Part shown: piece by piece, positions 1 through 6,039 of the stretch | Layout: each line of letters starts with the position of its first letter | Position numbering within the stretch: the stretch's first letter is position 1 | From: Treponema sp. | GTDB lineage: Bacteria; Spirochaetota; Spirochaetia; Treponematales; Treponemataceae | Direction of reading: 5' to 3' | DNA length: 15,837 nucleotides | NCBI GenBank assembly: GCA_018384055.1 | Contig: JAHAZL010000004.1 | Location: forward strand, 1 to 15,837 | Notes under the pieces: generated by a model | Database searches by the model: none | What the model was told of the DNA's origin: nothing | What the model saw: only the letters and a program-made list of their open reading frames with translations | Position numbers and translations under genes: made by a program

Positions 1-2
1 AT

Positions 3-185
3 ACAAAAACTGTAATTACTTTTCAAGGAACTTCCGTAGACGAAATTGAAAAGGAATTTAAGGCTTCAGTTGATGATTATTTAGAATGGTGTGCACAAGA
101 TGGAATAGAACCTGAAAAACCATATTCTGGCAAATTTAATGTAAGATTTTTACCAGAGCTTCATCAAAAAGCAAATTGCCAGTAA
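3..185 (+). pseudogene. HicB-family antitoxin fragment, truncated at both ends
   Basis: The open frame beginning at the window edge encodes about 60 residues matching the C-terminal half of HicB-type antitoxins: a GTSVDEIEKEF segment, then ASVDDYLEWC, then EPEKPYSGKFNVR and LPELHQKA. HicB proteins normally neutralise the HicA mRNA interferase and carry a ribbon-helix-helix DNA-binding tail after the LPELH motif. Here that tail (about 20-25 residues in relatives) is missing: after QKA the frame reads NCQ and stops. From base 169 or so the same DNA encodes HsdS in another frame, so the antitoxin was cut by recombination. The 5' part lies outside the window, and no hicA is visible. Family assignment is from recognised motifs; loss of DNA binding is inferred. 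Confidence 0.75.
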
Positions 186-496
186 AGATACCTCTGGGTA
201 TTATCTTTTGAAAAAAGGTGATTTTGCATATAACAAAAGTTATTCTGTTGGTTATGATTATGGCTCTATTAAACGTTTGGATAGATATGAAGATGGAGTA
301 GTTTCAACACTTTATATCTGTATGAGCTTAACTTCAGATACAAACAGTGATTATCTAACCCATTATTTTGATTCAATGAAATGGAACAAATCTGTTTCTG
401 AAATAAGTGCAGAAGGCGCAAGAAACCATGGTTTATTGAATATTCCTACAGAGTCATTTTTTCAGACTAAACATTTTCTTGCACCAACTCTTGCCA

Positions 497-545
497 AACA
501 ACAAAAAATCGCAGATTTTCTTTCAAATGTAGATTCAATAATCAC
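497..545 (+). repeat. Direct repeat within hsdS, copy 1 (helical conserved region)
   Basis: This segment encodes the helix following the first recognition domain. Its first 16 bases (497-512, AACAACAAAAAATCGC) are identical to 1100-1115, and the next 30 or so bases remain mostly identical (CTTTCAA and TAGATTCA blocks). Such repeats are known sites of recognition-domain exchange in HsdS genes. Confidence 0.8.
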
Positions 546-1099
546 AGCAGAAACAAAGATTCTAAACACCCTGCAAAAAAAGAAAAAAGCCTTAATGCAA
601 AAACTTTTCACCCGGCAACTCCGCTTCAAATCCGATGATGGTAAAGATTTCCCTGCGTGGGAAGAAAAGAAGTTGGGAGAGATTTCATCATCTCCAAAAT
701 ATGGTTTAAACGCTTCTGGAATTGATTATGATGGAGAGCATAAGTATTTGAGAATCACAGATATTGATGAAGTAACTCACACTTTTTCTCCTGAAGAAAT
801 AACAACTCCTTCGGAATTTTCTGATGATTATTTATTAGAAGAAAACGATATTGTCTTTGCAAGAACCGGAGCATCTACAGGTAAAACATACTTATATAAT
901 CCAAATGATGGAGACTTATATTTTGCAGGATTTCTTATTAAATTTCATATAAAAGATGCAAATGCCAGATTTGTATTTTATCAAACTTGTACACATGAAT
1001 ATGAAAAGTGGGTTCATGTAATGTCTACCCGTTCAGGTCAGCCAGGAATAAACTCCGAAGAATATTCTACCCTTAAAATTCAGTTACCTTGCATCGAAG

Positions 1100-1148
1100 A
1101 ACAACAAAAAATCGCCGACTGTCTTTCAAGCATAGATTCATTAATCCA
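1100..1148 (+). repeat. Direct repeat within hsdS, copy 2 (helical conserved region)
   Basis: This is the second copy of the repeat at 497-545, encoding the helix after the second recognition domain. The 16-base block 1100-1115 matches 497-512 exactly. The copies lie in the same orientation, so recombination between them would delete or swap one domain rather than invert it. Confidence 0.8.
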
Positions 1149-1232
1149 AAACCAACAAAATGTAGTAACCACCTGGCAGCAACGCAAAAAAGCACTGTTG
1201 CAACAGATGTTTGTATAGAAAAAATTAATCAC

Positions 1233-1430
1233 AGGGGCAGTCCTGGAAGTTATTAATCGAAGCAGCTGCTTGAAATCATATCCCAGCATCAGTAATCCCC
1301 ATTCTGCGGAACCAGCTCCTCGCCCTGGTTATATGGTTTGTATGTGATTTTATCGCTTACGCCTCTGCTCATATTTAAATTTTAGCAGATTTGAATTTAC
1401 TTGTAAATTTAAAATAATTGGGACAGCCCT
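1233..1430 (-). mobile_element. Insertion-sequence relic, about 200 bp, with imperfect inverted ends
   Basis: The right end, read on the minus strand from 1430, is AGGGCTGTCCCAA. The left end on the plus strand from 1233 is AGGGGCAGTCCTGG. The two are inverted copies, matching at 9 of the first 11 positions. Between them, on the minus strand, lies the N-terminus of a transposase-like protein. The layout is that of an internally deleted insertion sequence that landed just behind hsdS (15 bases past its stop). No target duplication is evident. This gene-free stretch between hsdS and the GerMN gene shows nothing else convincing. Confidence 0.5.
1289..1372 (-). pseudogene. Transposase N-terminal remnant (IS1182-like)
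   Basis: Reading from ATG at 1372 gives 27 residues before a TGA: a short lead and then DKITYKPYNQGEELVPQNGD. The KITxKPYNQ pattern followed by a run toward LxP is the start of many IS1182/IS5-type transposases, in which it precedes a segment on VVxxxVD. After the stop the same frame continues ISSSCFD, which could be a decayed piece of the next conserved stretch. The catalytic DDE domain is absent, so it cannot be active. The match is from memory of the family and is short, so confidence is moderate. Confidence 0.5.
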
Positions 1431-1471
1431 TTTGTATTTGGTTTTTGCCAAAGCCTTTTTTAATTTATGTT

Positions 1472-2371
1472 TTAGAATGAGTTTCTACCAAGCGGAGTAC
1501 CAATCCATACTCCTTCCTGTCCAAGATATTCCTTTTTTTCTCCGTCTACAAGAAACTGGACTCCTTCAACTGTTGGAAATGCTGTAGCTGTATAGACAAT
1601 CTGCTGGAGTTGGCCTCTAAGACCTTCAATTCCGTATTCGTTGAACTCAAATTCTCCGCTGAAATTAAGGGTTGCTATTCCGTTTTTTACAGAAGCCCCA
1701 ATGAGTTTTGTTCCGTTTGAAACTAGAGTTCTGCATCCCGCTTTTTCTTCCGTTGCATTAGGTCCAGCGATTACTGCATGAATTGCATCAACCAAAGGAC
1801 TGTCGGATTTCTTCATTTCTCTTACAGATTCTTTTCTTGCAACGGTGCCGTTGCTGTTGATTGTCATGAAAAAAAGCTTCAGTTTCATTGTCTTTGTTGA
1901 TTGAGTTGCAACTGAAACTTCTTTTTTTACGACAGTCTCTTTTTTCTCTGTTCTTGTTTCGGCTTTTGCTTTTTCGGTTTTTGGTGCTGTTTCCTTTTCT
2001 TTTGCTACTTCAATGGTTTCCTGCTGCTGTTTTTTTGCAGTTTCGTTCTGTGCCTTTACAGGTGATGCTGTCCTTGTTGTTTTCTCTACGGTCGAATTCA
2101 AGTCGATTTCTACAGGACCAATTGGTTCAACCTCATTCTTTCGTTCTGCCTGAATGGTTTCAGGTTCTTCTGCCTTTTCGACGAATTCAGGGGTTTTGAG
2201 GCCTGTCTTGTTGAAAAAACCTGTTGCCTTGAGGTTGTTTGCAATTATATTCTGATTGAGAATGAAAAGAATTAATATGAAGAGGGCTGCAACAACCCAT
2301 AGGGCAAAACCAATGCCCGAAGCTTTGTTTGTAGTTTTCTTTTTGTTCTCTGATTTGTTCTTCTTCTGCAT
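1472..2371 (-). CDS. GerMN-domain membrane-anchored protein
   Basis: The protein has 299 residues: a short basic cytoplasmic start (1-18, Lys-rich), one hydrophobic segment at about 20-38 (ALWVVAALFILILFILNQ), a long low-complexity linker rich in Lys, Glu and Thr at about 60-160, and a C-terminal globular domain at about 163-290. That domain carries GerMN features: LFFMTINSNG, LVDAIHAVIAGP, ATLNFSGEF, and QIVYTATAFPTVEGVQFLVDG. GerMN domains occur in the spore germination protein GerM and in non-sporulating bacteria in envelope proteins of unclear role. By topology the domain sits outside the inner membrane, with the charged linker spanning periplasm or peptidoglycan. The ATG at 2371 is the only Met before the membrane segment. 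It lacks a ribosome binding site and sits 6 bases from a consensus -10, suggesting leaderless translation. Function is unknown; the domain call is good. Confidence 0.87.
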   Translation of the reverse strand: MQKKNKSENKKKTTNKASGIGFALWVVAALFILILFILNQNIIANNLKATGFFNKTGLKTPEFVEKAEEPETIQAERKNEVEPIGPVEIDLNSTVEKTTRTASPVKAQNETAKKQQQETIEVAKEKETAPKTEKAKAETRTEKKETVVKKEVSVATQSTKTMKLKLFFMTINSNGTVARKESVREMKKSDSPLVDAIHAVIAGPNATEEKAGCRTLVSNGTKLIGASVKNGIATLNFSGEFEFNEYGIEGLRGQLQQIVYTATAFPTVEGVQFLVDGEKKEYLGQEGVWIGTPLGRNSF

Positions 2372-2377
2372 AGTTAA

Positions 2378-2405
2378 ATTATAGCATAAAAAGCGAGTAT
2401 TGTAA
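2378..2405 (-). promoter_or_regulatory. Promoter of the GerMN gene, predicted leaderless start
   Basis: On the minus strand, TTACAA (2405-2400) is followed after 16 bases by TATAAT (2383-2378), preceded by an extended -10 TG (TATGCTATAAT). Only TTAACT separates the -10 from the ATG at 2371. Transcription would therefore begin at or next to the A of the ATG, and there is no Shine-Dalgarno. Confidence 0.75.
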
Positions 2406-2421
2406 CCTATTCTGTTTCAGA

Positions 2422-2498
2422 GGGGACAGACCCCTGCGAAAAGTAAGAAATGACAGAGGGGACAGACCCCTTTTTTGCTACCAAGGGGGACAGACCCC
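2422..2498. repeat. Triplicated GGGGACAGACCCC intergenic repeat
   Basis: Three exact 13-base copies lie at 2422-2434, 2458-2470 and 2486-2498, in the same orientation, with start-to-start spacing of 36 and 28 bases. Copies 1 and 2 share a longer upstream context (CAGAGGGGACAGACCCC). Each can form a GGGG/CCCC stem with a 5-base loop. Copy 2 is followed by six T on the plus strand and copy 3 by seven A. They resemble extragenic palindromic elements, and also resemble the GGGACAGCCC end of the relic at 1420-1429. Confidence 0.85.
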
Positions 2499-2532
2499 AA
2501 AAAAATTCAGATGAATGTGTGCGACTGAATTT
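2499..2532 (-). terminator. Probable terminator of the HD-AraC-TrmH-PAP2 unit
   Basis: On the minus strand AAATTCAG (2532-2525) pairs with CTGAATTT (2510-2503) across a 14-base loop, and a run of seven T begins within the stem. The stem is AT-rich and the loop is long, so it may be weak, but it lies 45 bases behind the PAP2 stop codon. Confidence 0.5.
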
Positions 2533-2576
2533 AACACTTTATAATAAAATGTTATTGGTATTATTATCTGAATGTT

Positions 2577-3425
2577 CTATAACTTAAAGCTTACAGTGAG
2601 TGCCGAAGGCATTATTGTGATTTTGGCCTTGTCTGTACTTATCTTGCTTCCCAGGGTATGAAGCCAAGGTACTCCAAAACCTATGGCAGAACCGAGGGCG
2701 GCTCCTGCAAGGGTATCCGTCAGAAAATGATTTCCGCTAGCCATTCTCAGTCCGGCTGTAATGCCTGCAATGGAATAGATGGTTGCAACTACAGGAATCT
2801 TAATGTGTGATTCAGGGTAATATTTGCAGAATGTGTAGCTGAGAAAAGCTGCATTCATGAAAGTATCTGACGTATGTCCGCTTGGAAGGGAAAACTCAAA
2901 ATCATAGTTTTCCAGCTCATCTTCTGGATAGCCGTCAAAGTACATGTACGGTCGTTTTCTTTTTATGGCAGTTTTGAGGAAGCATTTTGCAGTTTGTGTT
3001 GCAAGAACTGTTTCAGTATATATGACAGCTAGTTTGATTCCTTCTTTTGTATCAAAGTTGTCGGAGAGCCATTCTGAACCGTAAACCGCAGGAACAAGGC
3101 AGTAGCTTAATGCGAGTGTAAGGTCTCCAATACGATCGAGGCTCTTACTGTATTTTCTGGCAAACTTTCTGTCCAGGTAATTGACATCATCAAGATCGTA
3201 TGTGAACTCGTCGTATTCAGGCATATCAATGATCTTTGGCATAAAAAGGGCAGTTATGGTCGTAGCGCTGAGTACTCCAATGGAAATTCCGTCTGCCAAA
3301 GGTGAAACTGAAAAAGGGGATGACTCTGTTTCTGTAATGCATCTTTCATTGTGTGGAAGATCGTTTGTAAACGATATGCCTCCAATGAAAATAAAAACTG
3401 ACGTAAGTAAAAAAAATCTATTCAT
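2577..3425 (-). CDS. PAP2-superfamily membrane-associated phosphatase
   Basis: This 282-residue protein carries all three PAP2 phosphatase signatures: KTAIKRKRP (151-159), PSGHT (181-185) and R227-x5-H233-x3-D237 (within GLRMASGNHFLTD). These residues bind phosphate and supply the catalytic histidines. Relatives dephosphorylate lipid phosphates such as undecaprenyl or phosphatidate phosphates; the substrate here cannot be read. The N-terminus (MNRFFLLTSVFIFIGGISF) looks like a signal peptide or first membrane helix. Further hydrophobic segments sit near 46-62, 102-120, 131-150, 191-226 and 236-258, placing the active site at the membrane on the outer side. The ATG directly follows the TAA of the methyltransferase gene (TAA-ATG), implying coupled translation. 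The C-terminus (ITIMPSALTVSFKL) alternates like a beta strand, which is unusual for the family. Confidence 0.9.
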   Translation of the reverse strand: MNRFFLLTSVFIFIGGISFTNDLPHNERCITETESSPFSVSPLADGISIGVLSATTITALFMPKIIDMPEYDEFTYDLDDVNYLDRKFARKYSKSLDRIGDLTLALSYCLVPAVYGSEWLSDNFDTKEGIKLAVIYTETVLATQTAKCFLKTAIKRKRPYMYFDGYPEDELENYDFEFSLPSGHTSDTFMNAAFLSYTFCKYYPESHIKIPVVATIYSIAGITAGLRMASGNHFLTDTLAGAALGSAIGFGVPWLHTLGSKISTDKAKITIMPSALTVSFKL

Positions 3426-4199
3426 TTATTTGCTCAATTCATACATGATTACTGATGCGGCCTGTGCAACATTCAGACTGTCAATCTTAGGACTGTCAGA
3501 CTTTGTTCCCATTCCGGCAAAAGGAATGATGATAAGTTCATCACAATTACGCTGAACTTCCTTGCTGATTCCCTTTTCTTCGTTTCCGAGTACGATAAGT
3601 GCAGGTTTACTCTTGCATGCAGATTTTATTTCCGAGACCTTTTTTGTAGCTTCAAGGGAAGTTCCAAAACGCATCATCTTTCCTTCCATATCTTTAAGGA
3701 GGAATTCAATGGATTTTACTGAATATACATTTACGAATTCCATTCCGCCTTCAGCAACACGGTAGCTGCTGGTAGTAATTGAAGACTGAGCTTCATCAAT
3801 GGGAATGACGATGTTTTTGATTCCAAAGAATGCTGCGCTTCTGATAATGGCACCGAGGTTGTTTGAATTTCCTACGCGGTCAAGGATAATTGCGTCCTGT
3901 TTTTCTTCAATCCACATGGCGGTAATAGCTGTGTTTAATGGAAGAATTTCCGGTGGAGTAATCATTGCAACTACACCCTGATGATGAACTGTGCCGCTGA
4001 GTTTTTCAAGTTCTTCAGGATCCTGGACTTTGTTGTAAGGCTTTTTTGCTGCTGCCATTTTCTTGCATAGACCGCCAAAAAGAGGTGCTCTTTCTTCAGT
4101 AAAATAAAGGCGCTGAATTTTATGTGCGTTGATTTTTTCAAGGGTTTTTACTGCTGCAAAACCGCAGACAGGCATTTCGTTTCTCAAATTGTATTTCAT
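3426..4199 (-). CDS. SpoU/TrmH-family RNA 2'-O-methyltransferase
   Basis: SpoU (TrmH/RlmB-type) enzymes transfer a methyl group from S-adenosylmethionine to a ribose 2'-OH in tRNA or rRNA, using a knotted C-terminal fold. This 257-residue protein has an N-terminal substrate-binding-like region (about 1-80). The three motifs follow: DRVGNSNNLGAIIRSA (107-122, with the catalytic-type Asn and Arg), VLGNEEKGIS (203-212) and SLNVAQAASVIMYE (241-254). Between IPFAG and SLNV there are about seven extra residues (near 231-239) compared with the common IPMxGxxxSLNV spacing, so the knot loop is longer than usual. Whether the target is tRNA Gm18, 23S Gm2251 or another site cannot be decided. No Shine-Dalgarno precedes the ATG; TAAAAT lies 6 bases before it, echoing the leaderless promoters in this window. 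It sits 31 bases behind the AraC gene. Confidence 0.92.
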   Translation of the reverse strand: MKYNLRNEMPVCGFAAVKTLEKINAHKIQRLYFTEERAPLFGGLCKKMAAAKKPYNKVQDPEELEKLSGTVHHQGVVAMITPPEILPLNTAITAMWIEEKQDAIILDRVGNSNNLGAIIRSAAFFGIKNIVIPIDEAQSSITTSSYRVAEGGMEFVNVYSVKSIEFLLKDMEGKMMRFGTSLEATKKVSEIKSACKSKPALIVLGNEEKGISKEVQRNCDELIIIPFAGMGTKSDSPKIDSLNVAQAASVIMYELSK

Positions 4200-4219
4200 G
4201 ATTATATTTTAATTGTTAT

Positions 4220-4236
4220 CGTTGAAATGCTCAACG
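4220..4236 (-). other. Hairpin spanning the AraC-gene stop codon
   Basis: CGTTGA-GCATT-TCAACG (minus strand 4236-4220) is a perfect 6-bp stem with a 5-base loop. The TGA stop of the regulator is inside the 5' arm. It is not followed by a T run, so it is more likely an mRNA processing or stability element, or chance, than a terminator. Confidence 0.4.
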
Positions 4237-4923
4237 GTTGTTTCTAATTTCCCCAGGTGAAATTCCGTAATGTTTCCTGAAACAGTTGCAGAAATAGGCC
4301 TCTGTTGTAAATCCGCATCTCTCGGCAATTTCCTTGACTGTTAGCCCTGTGTATACAAGAAGATTCTTTCCTTCTTCCAGACGGAGGGTGTTGATATAAA
4401 CCCATAGGTTCATTCCCATTTCGCGGTGGAAGATTCTGGTCAGATAATCCTGATCAGTTCCTATATCATTTGAGATGTCTTTTCTTGAAAACTTCCTGCT
4501 TATATTTCCGTCAATGTAGAAGACTGCTTTTTTTACAAGGATACTTGTTTTGGCGGAAGAAAGTTTTTTTGATTTTGTCATGATTGCTTTCAGATGCTGT
4601 ATGAAAATTTCCTGTTTGCATACAAAAGAATTGCAGAGTAGAATATTTGAATAGGAAAGGGCAGATTCAATTTCTTCTTCCGAAAATTTTTCTGCAGCAA
4701 TAAGAATCGGAATGAATGCGAATCTTTCGGTTTTCCTAATGAACATTATATCCTGACTGGTCAACGTGTCTGCAATGATAAGATCCGGTAAAAATCGCAT
4801 TGCAAGGGATTCAAGAAAATTAATGGAAGATATTACTTCCGTTTCATTTTCCTTCGCAAGAATTTTCAGGAGGGGTGATTGGGTTCCTATGAAAATTATT
4901 TTCTTGGGTTTCCACAATGCCAT
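4231..4923 (-). CDS. AraC-family regulator with degenerate receiver-like N-terminal domain
   Basis: The C-terminal 90 residues (about 140-230) are a full AraC/XylS DNA-binding domain with two helix-turn-helix units: DYLTRIFHREMGMNLWVYIN, then RLEEGKNLLVYTGLTVKEIA, GFTTEAYFCNCFRKHYGISP. The first 115 residues have the alternating strand-helix pattern of a response-regulator receiver: KKIIFIGT, then PDLIIAD with D52 at the phosphorylation position, then IPILIAAE. The acidic pair after strand 1 is replaced by GT, and the conserved Lys after strand 5 is not evident, so it is probably a pseudo-receiver not controlled by ordinary phosphorylation. The start at 4923 was chosen because GGAG lies 8 bases upstream and the ATG overlaps the HD-gene stop as TAATG; an ATG 18 bases earlier would sit inside the preceding gene without such support. 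No sensor kinase is nearby. Confidence 0.88.
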   Translation of the reverse strand: MALWKPKKIIFIGTQSPLLKILAKENETEVISSINFLESLAMRFLPDLIIADTLTSQDIMFIRKTERFAFIPILIAAEKFSEEEIESALSYSNILLCNSFVCKQEIFIQHLKAIMTKSKKLSSAKTSILVKKAVFYIDGNISRKFSRKDISNDIGTDQDYLTRIFHREMGMNLWVYINTLRLEEGKNLLVYTGLTVKEIAERCGFTTEAYFCNCFRKHYGISPGEIRNNR

Positions 4924-5960
4924 TACAGGTACTCCACGCAACCATATTTGCTGTCGTTGTATGCAAGGAATTCTTCAATGTATTTTTTTGCTTCAGTGTT
5001 GATTGTCGAAATTCTTTTGCATCCATCAGGCGTTTCAACAAGAGGATTCACATACCTCTGTTTGACCTTCAGGTTTATGCAATATGCATTTTCTACAGGA
5101 TGATCACTTCTTATGATTTCTGTCATTCCCCTGAAGGTTCTGAATAGTTTTGAAAAATTGGAATCGGGCTTTGAATTTTTAAAATATTCAAAGCGGTCTA
5201 TGAGTTGTTTTTCTGATAATTGATAGAAATCTTTCTCTGAAGCCAAGCCTTCTTTTTCTGCCTCTGAAAGAATGTCTGCCATGAGCTGCATGGCAACTTT
5301 GTCTTCGTTGTGCTGAAGTATAAGGCTTATGTCTATGAATTTCATTGTATATTTCAAGCAGGCATTCAGATTGTCAAAGCCCAATTCCGGTAGACCTTTT
5401 TCATTCTTCAAAACTTTTATGTGGGAATAGTTTTCGACAGTATCTTCAATAGACCAGACATTGTCGAGGGCGGCTCCGCTTGGATACATGTATTCAAGTC
5501 TGTCTGCACTTAACCCAGGCATGTCGTTGTCACATATTGGATAGATATGGTAGTCATTTACTTCAGAAGATTTTATTCCGTCTTTTAATAGAAATTTTTG
5601 AAGTTCTTTGTCTTCATCTATCATCATTGCATTAATGTCTTCTGTAGAACTTTGGGTAAGAGCGTCTCCGTTTTTAAAATCACTCACATGGCTGAAGGCA
5701 GGAGTTGATACGTCATGGAGGAGTGAAGCTATAGTCTGTTTTTTGTCATGGGTGAAATTCCATGTAATCAGTGCGGTTCCAATGGAATGATCAAGTCTAG
5801 AATACTTGAAGTGGTTGTGAAACAATGGAGTCCAATCGGTACCGCACAAAAGGCTTACACCGCCAAGCCTTTGTAAAATAGGGAGTGATATGTATTGCTT
5901 CAGAAAATCGGGCTGCTCTATGCAAAGTTTTTTATGGTATTCTTCCTTGAAAGTGTTCAT
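4923..5960 (-). CDS. HD-domain phosphohydrolase (dNTPase/SAMHD1-like)
   Basis: HD enzymes hydrolyse phosphate esters using a metal held by His, His-Asp and Asp. This 345-residue protein shows the pattern in order: H58 (RLDHSIGTAL), H82-D83 (SLLHDVSTPAFSH, with another His at 91) and D153 (SADRLEYMY). The arrangement, and an N-terminal run like LQRLGGVSLLCG, resemble the dNTP triphosphohydrolase/SAMHD1 group more than cyclic-di-GMP or (p)ppGpp hydrolases; the true substrate is unknown. The ATG at 5960 was chosen over one at 6050 because family-like sequence begins there and because 5967-5972 is a good -10, which would make the longer form lie upstream of the transcript. The gene is first in the unit with the AraC, methyltransferase and PAP2 genes, and diverges from the thioesterase gene. 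It has no Shine-Dalgarno. Confidence 0.88.
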   Translation of the reverse strand: MNTFKEEYHKKLCIEQPDFLKQYISLPILQRLGGVSLLCGTDWTPLFHNHFKYSRLDHSIGTALITWNFTHDKKQTIASLLHDVSTPAFSHVSDFKNGDALTQSSTEDINAMMIDEDKELQKFLLKDGIKSSEVNDYHIYPICDNDMPGLSADRLEYMYPSGAALDNVWSIEDTVENYSHIKVLKNEKGLPELGFDNLNACLKYTMKFIDISLILQHNEDKVAMQLMADILSEAEKEGLASEKDFYQLSEKQLIDRFEYFKNSKPDSNFSKLFRTFRGMTEIIRSDHPVENAYCINLKVKQRYVNPLVETPDGCKRISTINTEAKKYIEEFLAYNDSKYGCVEYL

Positions 5961-5966
5961 ATTCAA

Positions 5967-5976
5967 AATATAGCAT
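5967..5976 (-). promoter_or_regulatory. Extended -10 promoter of the HD gene, predicted leaderless start
   Basis: The minus strand reads ATGCTATATT (5976-5967): TATATT preceded by TG at the extended -10 position. TTGAAT then leads straight to the ATG at 5960, a 6-base gap identical to that of the GerMN gene. No good -35 is seen, as is common with extended -10 promoters. Confidence 0.6.
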
Positions 5977-5993
5977 ATTGGTGCAACTTTTAA

Positions 5994-5999
5994 TATAAT
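5994..5999 (+). promoter_or_regulatory. Possible -10 of the thioesterase gene
   Basis: TATAAT occurs 40 bases before the thioesterase ATG, on the strand opposite the HD-gene promoter. No convincing -35 lies at the right distance. If real, the two divergent promoters share about 40 bp, and one bound regulator could affect both. Confidence 0.35.
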
Positions 6000-6039
6000 T
6001 TCGTGTCTAATATAGCAGATAAATGAATGGAGGTGCATC

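Larger units (their letters stand above)
169..1218 (+). pseudogene. hsdS: Type I restriction-modification specificity subunit (HsdS), 5'-truncated or silent cassette
   Basis: HsdS gives a type I restriction-modification complex its DNA target through two target recognition domains, each followed by a helical conserved region. The frame opens after a stop at 142-144, and recognisable homology begins at KQIASKDTSGYYLLKKGDF (169 onward), which is the middle of the first recognition domain. Roughly the first 80-100 residues are absent. The first helical region (QQKIADFLSNVDS, ending in KKKKALMQKLF) is followed by a complete second domain starting FPAWEEKKLGEI, and a second helical region (QQKIADCLSSIDS to KKALLQQMFV). 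The first usable start is TTG at 208; no ribosome binding site supports it. The DNA is AT-rich compared with the genes to the right, typical of transferred restriction loci. It could be a silent allele in a phase-variable locus; hsdM and hsdR are not in the window. Confidence 0.88.

Noticed and set aside
1440..1470. Terminator behind the GerMN gene
   Set aside because: GGCTTTGGC and the A/T runs do not form a stable stem with a T tract on the minus strand.
2422..2498. The GGGGACAGACCCC cluster as a CRISPR array
   Set aside because: The repeats are only 13 bases, the spacers (15 and 23 bases) are too short and unequal, and no cas gene is present.
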